From Exophiala sp. HKRS030 (lineage: Eukaryota; Ascomycota; Eurotiomycetes; Chaetothyriales; Herpotrichiellaceae): DNA of 64,000 nt. The stretch spans positions 1,426,001-1,490,000 of the forward strand of contig JAHWDD010000006.1 in NCBI GenBank assembly GCA_023897205.1. Reading direction: 5' to 3'. The notes beneath the pieces are model-generated. The model ran no database searches, was not told the DNA's origin, and was given only the letters and a program-made list of their open reading frames with translations. The translations under genes were made by a program, and so were the position numbers. This document shows, in pieces, positions 11,039 through 22,129 of this stretch; the first letter of the stretch is position 1, and each line of letters begins with the position of its first letter.

Positions 11039-11449
11039 TCAAGCTCGGAATTGAGATGATTTGAGTAGAGATAGTTTCTGACCTTCAACTTGATGGTTGA
11101 ATTCGATCACAGCGAGCGACCTTACCCTGAATGTGGTTGTTCGAGACGAGTGCTCTTCTGAAAGACCCGGCCTGGAGGATTCGTTTCGATCCATGATGTT
11201 TGTGAACCTTTCCATGTCGAACCGGCCGAAGCATTTCCAGTCCCTCATAGAAAGGAAAGAAAAATAGTCTTCACAAAGCCTTCTCAACTGGAATATCACA
11301 GGAGTCAATCCTGGGGGTAGAACTCTCCTCCACTCAACAACATGTCTCGAACAGCCGAAACAGAGCCCAAAGCCAACACTGGAAGCCTGTGAACATACTG
11401 TTCTATAAACAGTTGTTTCAATTCTGACACAAAGACGCCGGTGATGCAC
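11039..11449 (-). pseudogene. Weak relic downstream of the helicase-like fragment
   Basis: A 136-codon open frame on the minus strand, Cys- and Arg-rich at its start. By position it could be the damaged 3' part of the helicase relic at 11679-12116, but no helicase motif VI can be read in it. Assignment is by location only. Confidence 0.2.
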
Positions 11450-11599
11450 ATCTTGCGGTTGACGTACGGCTGCGCTCCATTCGTCTGACTGTCCGTTGCT
11501 GTTTGTTTCTTTTTTCTACGTCAGCCACGTCAATAGTCCTCTTGCTCTGGTATTCAAACGTCTCGACCCCAGACTTCGTTTCTCTGATTGTTCCCTGTT

Positions 11600-11631
11600 G
11601 CTGATGCTGATGCTGATGCTGATGCTATTAT
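11600..11631. repeat. GATGCT microsatellite
   Basis: Short tandem repeat of a 6-base unit (TGCTGA/GATGCT) in about five copies, followed by a TTGTTATTATT-type low-complexity run. Confidence 0.7.
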
Positions 11632-11678
11632 TGTTCTTGTTGTTATTATGAAGTCAGCCGTTGTGAAGTGTTGCCTTG

Positions 11679-12116
11679 CTAACTTGGGGTGTCTTTCAGA
11701 CCGCTGGGGGGGCAAATTGCACTTGGTTTGTCGTTAAATTCCCGATTCATGCCGTCCTTTTCACCGGTCTTTAGACCGGTGGTGAGTGAGTAGTTGCGGA
11801 TGCCGAGATTATTCAGAAAGCACTCTGTCAGCCGGTGGGTCTGTGGCCAGTTGACATAAACAAGCAACTTGTCGTCGTGCTGATAGACTGCCTCGAGGAT
11901 CTCCGCGCACAAGTAGCGTAGCTTGACTGATTCCTCACAGCAGTACATGGCCACGCCAATACGCTCAAAGAGAGGGGCCTGATGGGGGGTCGGTTTGGTA
12001 AGATGGTAATACTGGCAGAATCCTCCATCACCAACAAATTTCCCTCCAAGTGGCCACATGCTGTGCTTTGTCCTCGTCTTCTTTCCACTTCTCGCTGCAC
12101 GCCCAGTTACTAACAT
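11679..12116 (-). pseudogene. SNF2-type helicase C-domain relic
   Basis: The minus-strand frame contains ERIGVAMYCCEESVKLRYLC, then DDKLLVYVNWPQTHRL and FLNNLGIRNYSL. This order matches the start of the helicase C-terminal lobe in fungal SNF2-family proteins (substrate strand, then the 'take the brake off and recover the monomer' LL-F/Y-NWP strand, then the LGI..L strand). The frame ends shortly after, and motifs V and VI are absent. No N-terminal ATPase lobe with GxGKT and DExH boxes is readable upstream. It is a fragment of a dead gene, not a working remodeller. Family call is from pattern memory only. Confidence 0.55.
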
Positions 12117-12134
12117 CGATTTGACTCATCTAGT

Positions 12135-12294
12135 CTCCAGTCTCGCTGCATGAACATGGCACTTGCTGTATGAAGATATTGCGACATGCCACGTTGACCA
12201 CGACAATGTCGAACTCTAGGCCTTAAATGCCGTCGGCTTTGACAATAGTTAACGCCTTCCGTTTGCTGTCTTTTTTAATCATCTTGTCTCTCAT
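12135..12294 (-). pseudogene. Helicase motif relic (UPF1/UvrD-like) with nonsense codon
   Basis: The minus strand reads KALTIVKADGI, a TAA at 12223-12225, then GLEFDIVVVNVA. In superfamily 1 helicases the comparable strand reads like T-V-D-x-F-Q-G-x-E-x-D-I-V-V-V-N, so TAA stands where Gln (CAA) is expected. One C-to-T change in a CpA context explains it. It may belong to a different dead gene from the SNF2-like piece just downstream. The match is short and rests on one motif. Confidence 0.4.
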
Positions 12295-12779
12295 GGTGAG
12301 ATATAGAAGATATTGTGCATTGTAGTAGCACACGATGGCGACGCTCAAAGCTCGACTCCCTCTTCGTTGTCCTAGTTCACTCCCGCAAAGAAATCTGCCA
12401 CGTCCCGAATAATGATCTGGTGGTAGCTGACAGAAAGAGGTAAAAGAGAGCCTTTTGGAGTAGGTTTAGTCCAGAGGGTGAAGCGAGCTGTAGATTCTGA
12501 GTTCTCACAAGGGCATCTCGTCGATTCCTGTAATACCTCGATTGTTGTCATTGGGCTATTATCTTCGCCGACGACCTTGGTAGGATTGATACGCCAATCA
12601 CGGGCAATACATATATATAGATATGTAGAATACAGTCGAAATAGGCAGTTCGTGTCGAAGATATTCCTTTTTCAATTACCTGTCTTGAGCCTTTGCCACG
12701 TATATGACAAGAGCAGAGTTCTTTTCAAATCATCTGGATCAAAAGTTGCACTTTTCTTCCTGACGCACTCCTGATATCT

Positions 12780-13533
12780 CAGGGTGTAATCCCTTCGCCC
12801 TGAAGACACATTTCAGTGGTAGCAACGACAGGCAGGCCAAGAAACTTGATGTTCTGATGATTACGTCGTAAGACCCGTTCCACGGCAGCAGCATCCAATG
12901 TCGCCTGCGCTGGATGAGTGTGTTAGGCGGATAGTAGACACTGCTCGGGTAATCGAGGTCGGGCGCGCAGCTTTCCAACCAAGGAATGCCATTCTCGATA
13001 GAGCGTCTGACCAAAAGGATGCGATCTGTATCTGGTAGGGTATATTCAAGAATCTTCTCTCAGATAGTTCCGACATCTGTCAGTGATATGTAGATCGATT
13101 GGCCATTTCGACAATGTTCATCTTCTCCAGTTTCTTTGAATAAGACTGAAATCCGGTGGTGGATCGGCTGGTGTGGTCCTGGATAATGTGTCTCTTTGTG
13201 GAGTATGTTTAGACAAACTCTTGCCAGCTTCAGCAAGTTGCTCCTTCACACTACCTTGTGCCTCCATCGCGGTCGTGAATTGTGTATCTCGTCTTGATCT
13301 GGACGGCTTGTTTCAAGTTTGTATCGTGATGTCGTGGAGCTTGCCCAGTTGCTCAGTACCTCTAACGAGCTGCGGACTCGTACAATATGCCATCTCTTCA
13401 ACTCGAAGACCATTCATGGGAAATAGGACTGTTGGGCCGCTCCTCGAGTCGACAGTCAGGGCATTGATATCGGCTCTAGACCCGCATTCTTGGCCTCCAG
13501 CTACTGCGGAAGAACCAGCCTTTTTTGGACTGC
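12780..13533 (-). pseudogene. Coding-like relic with nonsense and frame breaks
   Basis: Two linked protein-like frames on the minus strand. From 13533 to 13118 one frame encodes DINALTVDSRSGPTVLFPMN, MNGLRVEEMAYCTSP and a KPSRSRRDTQFTTAMEAQG segment, broken by a TGA at 13313-13315 where Trp (TGG) would fit. From about 13065 to 12800 frames shift between SIENGIPWLESCAPDLDY and ATLDAAAVERVLRRNHQN. I do not recognise the family. Together with the helicase-like pieces it suggests a large dead gene, once transcribed leftward. Confidence 0.45.
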
Positions 13534-15618
13534 AAGAAACTTACAGTTTGGCCAAACGTCCTCCTACATCTCAAGCCACAATATTTTCCAAAGAGATTTT
13601 CTCGTCTCACACACATGCGAAGTGTAACCTGACCACAAGGATAAGAAAGAAGAGCATGCCTTATGCACGAGCTGCATCCCGAACCACCAAACATATGTGG
13701 TTCGAATTTCGACTTCCAATGGGTATGTAAATGAGCGCAACTGTTGTCTCACTGTGCGTCCGAGTCTCTTCCAAAATGAGTGTTCAAATAGAATGTAGCC
13801 GTGTTTCCTTGAAAAGTATTTGGAGGATGAAGTACTGCGTGTTTTCTGTCTTGGTTCCATGCCATTCTGGCTATGAGAAACTTTTCCACTTTCTGCCTCA
13901 GTCGCGGGTTGATAGTTGAGACAGAAAAGAACTTTGTTGAAAAGAATTCTAGGTAGACATGGTATGAAGTCAAACTTTGTTCGATATTGATCTCAGGGTT
14001 AGAGATAGGCACTGTCCAGGTCGCTGCTGCCGACGAATATAGGATGATCCAGTGCGTCCGTGCCGGAGATCCCAGACGATGAATCAAGCTCTGGCGAAAC
14101 TGATCGGAAGTCCATGGGTGAGATCTCAAATAGGACGATGTCCAAGCGGTTAACCATCTAGTGGCGACAAAAACCAGGGAGCAGAAAAATGCGTGGAGAG
14201 GGTGAACTAGACTGGCGGATAGCGGCGCGGCCTGCTTGGGCGCATCAGCACGCCACCTCTCCTCTCCATTCCTACACCATTGCAGGATTGAGAGACAATT
14301 TCTTCGCCCATCTCTACTGTGATGATATTCTGTAGACCTGTGTGGCTTTGCCGTTTTCGGGCTTAGAAAGAGGTTAAAACCAAGTTGATCACAGGGCCCG
14401 ATGATATCAATAAGCTGTCCAACTTACCGCGTGAAAGGAATCCATGACGGCACGTTGCCACTGATACAAGTCTGCTGCTGGTGCTATCACGAGACACATT
14501 CCGGCCTCTGAAAATCTTCGAGAGTTTCGAGTACTTCGAACTTACTCGCGTTGATATCAAGATCCTCCAAGGCGACCCAAGACTCTTGTAGCAGCCTTCA
14601 ACCCCTTCTTAGCAGCGGCCTGGCTCTTTCTTTCTTGTGCTTCTTGGAGAATTTCTATCAGTTGTCAGTGGCTACGACAAATTGCGAAAGGGACACCCGC
14701 GTTCGACTGCTAGTGTACAATCCGTCCGAGCCTTAGGGTTCATCTCTCCTTGTGTCGATCGGAAGAAGCCTGTAAGGAATGACAAGAGGACACCGGAAAC
14801 AGGAAAATCAAAGAGCAGAACGGTTTATCCACATTCATTGACTTCTCCAGGTCTTCTTCCAGATTGTTTCAATGATCCATGGTACCGGTCTCGATCAGCT
14901 TCAGGGATTTCTCTTTCTTCCTGTAGTTACAACAAATTTGTGTGTGTTGGTTCAAGACTTTGTTGACTACGGTATTGATCAAATCGTGGGATCGTTTCTG
15001 GTCCAGTCGCATTCACCGTATGTTCGTCGCTGTGAGGCTAAGATCGATGCACTGCCCATGTCCCGCAGACAATGTATGGTTCGGTGTGATGGCTTCTTGA
15101 CCGGTTATCGGACTTGGTGGCTCATCCAGGTCTGGGGGGTTTCAAATGCCAACTCCCAGGGTTCTTGATACTCATCTATGTGGGTACGACAGAAACCTAG
15201 TATATGGGATGTCCGCGATGTCGTCTTGCAAGGTCTGCGCGACCTTGATATGCAGTTTGTATGTAGAATCTTGGAACATCCAAGGTGGCAGAAGTAGCCA
15301 GATGGCAGGGGATCAGAGGGTATATATACAATTCCACACCAGCTCAGATTTTGAGCAGGCAAGATCACTAGAATTGAATTTCGTTGTGCTTGTATAGACA
15401 TCGGTGCCTAGTTGAAACAGGCAACTCGAATATCAGTTGGTTGCAGCCACGAGGTGAAGTTTAGAAAGTGGGTCATGAATAACTAGGATGACTCAAAGAA
15501 GAAGACAAGCGGGCATCTTGGTTTTCTCTGCAATCAAGGAAAAGTGGCACATTACATGCTTTTATGTAGTATTACCTGAAAAAAGGCTTATATGGTGGAA
15601 ATAATTCACTCCCAAACA
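13534..15618. other. Probable 5' continuation of the relic block
   Basis: Only broken minus-strand frames of 60-130 codons (for example 13749-14129 and 15105-15401), with no recognised domain. The stretch is most likely the damaged 5' part of the relics to its left plus the 3' flank of the DUF2235 gene. Plus-strand frames here look like shadows. Confidence 0.3.
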
Positions 15619-17249
15619 TCATGCGGTTTCTCTTCGGGGAGAAGGTTCCACAGTGGGAATGTGTGTGTTGTCACTGCTCAAGACATCATAGGTACTGCTT
15701 TTCCGAGCTTGAAACAACGATTGCAGGCGTTCAATTGCCTTATCCGATGCCTGGTCTCTCCCATTAACCTTCTCACGGCTGCCTCGCTTCACGGTCATTG
15801 CGTAAAGCTCTTGCATGTCCCAGAGTTGCAGGATTTTCTGTTCGAAACTCCGCATCTCATCTTCCATTACCGAGACACGGTGTTTCCAACTCACCCACTG
15901 GACGGCCACTTGTCTTCCAGGTCCTTGAGGTAACGGCAGGTGTTTCGTGTCTTCAGCGTCATGAACAACCGGACTGTTTGGCTCCGTCACCACAGCTTTC
16001 ATGGTGAAATCGACGAGACCAGCCTTGCTGTAGTCGTCAATGTTCTTGGTCATTCGTTCTCGAGCGGTCCAGTGAATTGATTCGAACGTGTTTTGCAGAC
16101 GCTTTGCCGTTGGTTCTCGTGTGACCGGATTGGTGGACGTGAAGGTGCCGGGAATCCTAGTATATTCGCCGCCGAGCACGAAAATCCCTCGCATCGAGTT
16201 GTGGATGCGGCCAACAAAACTCGGCGACGCACCTCTCCCTCTCATGAATTGCCCAACGGCAAGTGGATCGAAATTGAGAAGTCCATCCAGCTGGCTCAGC
16301 ATCCAGGCCAGAGGGACTCGAGCTGCAGCGTCGTCCTTGAGACCGCCTCCGACGTCTGAATGGCTGCCTGGAAACCAACATTGCTTGAGAACACGAGGGT
16401 TCACTTGGCCATCAGGTTTCTCCCATAGCGTGGGCTTGAATTGTCTTCGACGCTCGTCTAAGGCAAGAGCCTGGTAGGCATATTCGACATTGGGAAGGAC
16501 TTTGGTGTTGACGAATGCCAACTTCTTGCCCACTGGTTGCGGAAGGAAGAATGGCCTCGGGAGACCCAAAGATCCCACAGTATCCCAGACTCCGCAGACT
16601 TTGATGGGAATCTGTGGCCGCGTCCACTCTTTGTGCAATAGATCTCTGAAATAGTCGTTGACTTCTTTATCGTTCTCAAGAGAGCCGTGGGACTTCTCCT
16701 TTTCGTTCTGCTTTTCCCATTGCTCGAAAACGGAGCCGAGATGTATCAATCCCTTGTGTGTCAGTAGACCCATCATCCATATGAGATGGGCGATGCTTCG
16801 AGCTGTAAAAGCACCCCGAGAGAACCCAAACAGAAATATTCCGTCTCCATGTTGATAGTTTAGACAAATGAATTGATATGCTTGCATGATATTCTCGCGA
16901 ATGCCTAAATAGTCCAGCTTAATAATGTTACCACATATGAGCTCGGGGAGATTGTGGTCGTACCTCTGCCTGTAGCACCTTCGATTGCGTTCTCGAGGCT
17001 CCCAAAAAGCCACCCAGCTACCGAACCAATGCCATGTTGATAGTAGACGACTTGTTTGATCTCGATCTTCTCGCCATTGTGTGTCACCTCAGCTTCCGGA
17101 TGTATGCATCGTGCTAGTTTTGCGACATTAGTCGGCACTTGATCTGCACCGTCGCTGTTGTTCCAAGTACCATCACAACAGACAATTATTCGTTTGTGTG
17201 GCATCCCGTCGATATATGGATCATCTTCGAGATCTAAAGGTCGACTCAT
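15619..17249 (-). CDS. DUF2235 alpha/beta hydrolase-like protein
   Basis: Two exons: 16964-17249 and 15619-16904, with a 59-bp intron at 16905-16963 (GTACGA...TTTAG). Joining them restores the family segment GATGRGIRENIMQAYQ and gives 523 residues. The N-terminus carries the typical RIIVCCDGTWN opening strand (20-30), a YYQHGIG segment near 70, and the serine nucleophile elbow GFSRG at 122-126 (Ser124). DUF2235 proteins are distantly related to lipases; bacterial members include type VI secretion phospholipase effectors, while fungal members are largely uncharacterised. There is no signal peptide, so it is probably cytosolic. The C-terminus ends in a charged, basic tail of about 100 residues. 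Its neighbours give no clear functional clue. Confidence 0.88.
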
Positions 17250-18096
17250 GAGTTGAGCCTGAGGATGTTTAAGTGAGGAGGTCGAATGTTGGTCTCTTCA
17301 GATCAGGCTGCGAGGCAATGATCGTCAGGCGTCCCACCCAGAACGACACCCCTGACCAAAAGGAGCCAGGCGCCCACGGCAATGTGGCTCAGATGACTAC
17401 ATGAAAGTCCCAGCCTGATCAGCTGCACATCCCCCACTGACCCAATGGACGAATATAAATTAAGGCAAACGACCTATTTGTGTGTAAATGGAGAAAGAAC
17501 AAGAGAATTCAAGTCAGATTGCTCAGCCTGAGGAGGCTTAAGCCAGCGACGTCCTCCGTAGGTGGCCCTAAGGAGAGCTTCGGGCCGCGGCAGGCCAAGA
17601 ACGATCCGCGTCTAGGGGCCGAGCGTCACAAGGGGGTGACTAAGGACCGCCAGTATGGAGTACTTTAGAAGTCTGAGATGTTGTTGTCTTCTCAGTCCTT
17701 TCGCTTTTCGTGACAAGAACCAAGTAAGGATTTCGCTCCGTTGAGGTAGAGAGGGGCACACATCGGACCGAATCCCGTGCGCTTCTTATGACTGTACCTT
17801 TGTCAAGAATCGATGAAATAACCTCACACTTGGCTTTCCAGCATCGGCGCTAGTATCTTTTCTCGAGACTCGAAGGAGTTGGAATAATTCCTTCTGTCAC
17901 CAAATTGTCGCTTTATGATTCAGCCTGTGACTACAGTCTCGACTTTCTATGCTCTGATGAAAATTGAGCAGCGACTATCGGAGCCAAGAGCACATGTCGT
18001 GTTATCTCCGTCCCAGGGAGTCATCTGAGTAATCTAGGATTAGGTACTGGCTGAACTGTAGCAGACTTCCCACCCTCCCAGGCCTGGGCAAGCCAT
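17250..18096. other. Intergenic region, DUF2235 promoter and MFS 3' flank
   Basis: About 850 bp without a supportable gene. The 5' flank of the DUF2235 gene lies at its left end. Nothing else is recognised. Confidence 0.4.
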
Positions 18097-19957
18097 TCAA
18101 GGTTCCTTGACCTCGACATCCTTGCCTCCAATGCCAGTGTTCAACATGTAGCTCCCTGTCTGACACTTGTGGTTCCTCCAGTGTCTCATGGGCAAACCGA
18201 TGTCGTACATCTCGTCGATCTCGGCGGCGGTCCGGGCCCTTGTCTCGGGGACGAAGAAGTACGCCCAGGTCACAGTGATGAAGACACAGCCTCCAAACAC
18301 GAAAGCGGCCTTTGCGCCCAGATTGCCGGCGTCGGCGGCCGTGATCTGTGGCACTGCAAAGGTGGTGATGATGGCGGTGGTGTAGGACCAAAACACCGCC
18401 CAAGCCATGGTGGGCTCTCGCAGCGACGGGGTCGATATCTCAGTCGGGAGGATAAATGACCTGCACAACAATTGTTAACCTACTTTGATCATCTCATTAG
18501 TTCAGATATGGATACTCACAGTGTCTGGCCGCACGCGGAATTGAAGAAACCAAAGATGATAAAGACGGCGGCGAGGCCGAGTTGCTGAGTCTTGGTGGTG
18601 AGCCCACTAGCGGCGAGACCGCCGGCAGCCATGTTCAGGATGAAAAGAATGCTGAAGCCGACCAGTGCCACCGGTCGTCGCCCGACTTTGTCAACTAGCA
18701 CTGGTCCGATGATGGTGCCTAAGAACTGTAGGCACGTAATGAGGATGGTGATCTTGAAAGGATCAGCCACTCCGCTCTGAACCAGGATAACAGTCGAATA
18801 GGTCATGATGAGTATCTGACCACAGACCTGACCCAAGCAAAGGAGTGCTCCGGCAGATAGAGTGCGCTGAATATGCCTGGGCTTCAGGATGTCCCAGAAA
18901 TGGACGTCGGCTTGTCGCGCTCGCTCTGCCTCGGCCAGGGCTGCGGCCTGCATCGTGGCCAGTTCTACCTCAACAACCTCCACGTTTGCGTTTCGTATGG
19001 ACAAGAGGGCTGACTTGGCCCGTTCAAGCTGGTCATGCTGCAAATACCACAACGGCGATTCTGTACACAGAAGGGTGAGAAAACCTAGCGCGACGGGAAT
19101 GGCGGCTTGTAAAGCGATCGGGATCTTCCATTGGAGATTATCGGCAATGGTTGCCGTCTTCCAGATGATCGTGGTCGAGATGACTCCTACTGCAGCTACT
19201 CCAGCAACGCAAAACCCAACTGCTCGTGCTCGGAAATGTGCGGGAGCCAGCTCAGTTAAGTACAAAGGAGCGGCCGTGGTGAGGACGCTCACCCCGAGAT
19301 CTGGGATGACAATGTTAGATTCTGCTTTCATGTTCGCTTCTCCGCTCGATTGATTACTCACTGGTCCAGAATCGGCCTACAATCTGAGCTGCCATGTTTG
19401 GCGCGAACATGGAGAGGAACGAGCCCGGGGCAGCTCCGAGGAAATATGCCAGTACCATTGCCCGCTTTCTCCCCAGCTTGTTCATGAGTGGTGCTGAGGC
19501 GACTGTCCCCAAAGCAGCACCCACAATTGGGACAGGGACGAGCAGATCCAGATTCTTGGCCTGGGTGAAACAGTCAGTAAGTGCGTGAACCGTAAGTAGT
19601 GCTGACTTCCGATGACAGACGATCTGCACGGTGATACTAAATACTCACAGTGAAGGCAGGCCCGTAACCTTGAAACTTGAGAACAAATAACGGTAGAGCC
19701 AGGATAGGACCGGTGCTGCTGTTATCAAATCCCCAGAGACAGAGGCCGAGGCCGACAATAATCACTGCAAAATTGTCAATTCTATATCTTGGTCAAAGCA
19801 GACGCAGCGCAGCCTAGAGGCTCTGTGCAAACTCACTATTCATCACAACGCGCCAGTTCATCCAGCCTTTCGGGTGGTGAACCATGTCGTGTAAGTCTGC
19901 AGGACCGCCTTCTACAGCATCATGTTGGGTGACATTTTCCACCTCTTCGGAAGCCAT
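18097..19957 (-). CDS. MFS transporter, sugar porter family
   Basis: Five exons (19837-19957, 19649-19764, 19362-19560, 18520-19300, 18097-18460) with introns of 59-88 bp join to a 526-residue protein. The sugar-porter signatures are present: LGRKRA between helices 2 and 3, GRFWTNLGVSVL where a splice junction restores the conserved GR segment, PLYLTELAP, PESPL-like ESPLWYL before the central loop, VGRRP, and PETRARTAAEIDEMY (the PETKG-type motif) near the C-terminus. Twelve membrane helices are expected. The protein should import a sugar or another small polar compound by proton symport across the plasma membrane. It is read head-to-head with the alpha/beta hydrolase gene across a 634-bp shared promoter region, which suggests co-regulation and uptake of a substrate of the cluster. 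Confidence 0.9.
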
Positions 19958-20591
19958 GTTGATGAGGATGTTGCAGATCCAGAAACAGACGGTCGAAGAA
20001 TTAGTGAGATTAATCAGTCTTGTTCCAGGGATCGCTTGTGTGGTGGTAGGGGCTTTGTTCTGATCTTATACCCTGACAATTCAATGATTTCCGTGAATGT
20101 CACTTCCCATTGGGGATATCCGCTTGAGGGGATGGGCGGGTCATCTTCTCTTTGGACAGATGAGTTCTTCTTCACTAGCACTGTGCAAACTTTGATGCCA
20201 AATCAAGTGCGAGCCGTCTGCGTTCAGTGTACGAGTAGAAAGCGGGTACCACAGGTTTGTGGGGACTCTCCACGAATCTGGGGCTGTTGGTATTCAACCC
20301 GTCCGAATAGCCTCGGGTCTGGAATGGGCGATTTAACCGCATGGGGAATTACCGTGTTCAGAACATGCCTCCATTCGTGCAGGCTGATCTTCTTCTCATC
20401 TGCGTTGGGATCATGTTTGCATCTGCCTTGAGGCCGATGTCGCATACTGTCAACTCTTCGACCATCGAGGGACAGCACCGGCACGCCCACTGCCCGAGGT
20501 TCCGGGTGCTGACACTATATAAAGACAGGCTGCCAAAGTTGGGGAGAAGTCGATACATTCAACGTATTGACTGATCTTTTGGTTGATCACA
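19958..20591. promoter_or_regulatory. Divergent promoter, MFS transporter / alpha/beta hydrolase
   Basis: A 634-bp region between two divergent start codons. A TATATAAA box at 20516-20523 lies 69 bp upstream of the hydrolase ATG. Several CGG/CCG triplets occur (for example near 20480-20510), possible half-sites for a Zn2Cys6 regulator such as the one encoded at 22130-24126; this is not proven. Confidence 0.55.
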
Positions 20592-22090
20592 ATGGCCCAA
20601 GTTTCTGTTTCTCAGCCACCAACCGAGATACAGCGCGATAACAGAGTGCTTGGAGAGAGTGCCGATAATGGTGTCGCCAACGAGGACGCTTTACGCACGG
20701 TGGCCGGACTGTTCATGATGAATTTTGATGCCACAAATGAACTCGAAAAGCCAGATCTCAATTTTCTCGAGGTGAGAACCAATCTGATGATTGTTAAGCC
20801 TGTAGGGCTGGTCTGCAGATGAGCTGACAAATTTGGTGTATTAGGAAGCTCTAAAATTGCCCAAAGAGCTTATATCCGCTCCAGCGGAGACTGATGTGGA
20901 CACAATGCGCGATTGGATCAAGAACGTACTTCTTGCTCCTGCGCTGGTCGAATTCCGCTCCCCAATTGACATCAAGCGACGTCGGCCGGAGGTACCTGTA
21001 GACATCCAGACAGTCTCGCTCCCCTGCTCAGACGGCTCTGGAGACCACTTTGACTTGAGATTATATGTCCCTCGCGACACGAGCACAGAGCGAGAATCAT
21101 GCGCCTCAAAATCGATGCCTGCAGTCGCCTTCTTGCACGGAGGTGGTTGGATCCATGGCATGCCTCAATGCGATGACAGTGAGTCGACTGCCCCAAACTT
21201 ACACTAAACTTTGCTCTCCATAGGGGTGCTTATCATGTTCTCCAGTGTTTGCCATTGTCATGGCATCAGAGCTGCGAGCCATCGTGGTTGGTGTTGACTA
21301 TCGACTGGCCCCTGAGAATCCCTATCCCAAGCCATTGAATGATTGCTGTGACGCGTTGAAATGGGTAGGTTGTTCTCTTCAGTGCAATTTCATGACACAA
21401 CTCCGCTTCTCCCGCTGACACAATCGGGGCTTATATAGATGGCGACGGATGTTGGTAACTTCAACATCGATCCAGATCGACTTGGGCTTTGGGGAGGTTC
21501 AGCTGGAGGCAACCTTGCTGCTGCCAGTGCGATCCGGCTATCTCAGTCCTTGTCTTCCGGCCCAACCGTCCGCCTGCAGGCGCTGAGTTTGATCGTTCCC
21601 GCGGTAGCATGCATAAAGGCACAAGTACAGTTTCAGGAGAAGCGCACAGTTCCCCGAAGCCAAAACGAGTTGGCTTTTGCCGAATCTGCAAACATCCCTG
21701 CCGCAGTTGTCAAAGAGTTTGACAAATTATATAGTAAGTTTGGGACATAATTGTCCTGTGTCAACTTCCGAGACACTGACATTTTGCCTCATAGGATACT
21801 ACTCAGGCGGACTGACTGATCCTTGCGATCCATTGCTTTCACCCCTGCTGGCGACCCCGGGTAGCAATCATCCGAAGACTCATATAACCGTTGCTGCCTG
21901 TGATTTTCTGAGAGACCAAGGGTTGGCGTATACATCGCACCTTCGATCGTTTGGAATTGACGTTGTCGAGGATCTATTACCTGGAGTTCCCCACGGATTC
22001 ACGTTCCCAACTCGTGCAAAGGTCGTCACCGGGTGGCTGGAACGTCAGGTATCTTTTTTTGCGTCTGCCTTCGAAAGAGACTCTGTCTGA
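20592..22090 (+). CDS. Alpha/beta hydrolase, hormone-sensitive-lipase type (esterase/lactonase)
   Basis: Five exons (20592-20771, 20845-21178, 21246-21364, 21439-21733, 21795-22090) give 407 residues. The third acceptor is the CAG ending at 21245; an earlier TAG acceptor would break the frame. The oxyanion-hole motif HGGGW is at 158-162, VDYRLAPENPYP follows near 188, and the nucleophile elbow GGSAGG places the catalytic serine at 232. A DPCDP segment supplies the likely acid and GVPHGF the histidine. This set defines the HSL (alpha/beta hydrolase fold-3) family, which includes esterases and lactone hydrolases; bacterial caprolactone hydrolase ChnC is often cited as similar in role. There is no signal peptide. 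Given two BVMOs nearby, opening of an ester or lactone product is the most natural job, but this is inference. Confidence 0.9.
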
Positions 22091-22129
22091 ACATGTATCT
22101 AGCAGTATATCTTCTAACTTTTAGGGGTT

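Noticed and set aside
13670..13710. GAACCAC/GTGGTTC hairpin followed by a B-box-like GGTTCGAAT
   Set aside because: No complete cloverleaf; the 7-bp inverted repeat and B-box-like string are isolated.
13173..13730. 185-codon plus-strand frame in the relic block
   Set aside because: The opposite strand carries the more protein-like, although broken, reading; the plus frame has no recognisable domain.
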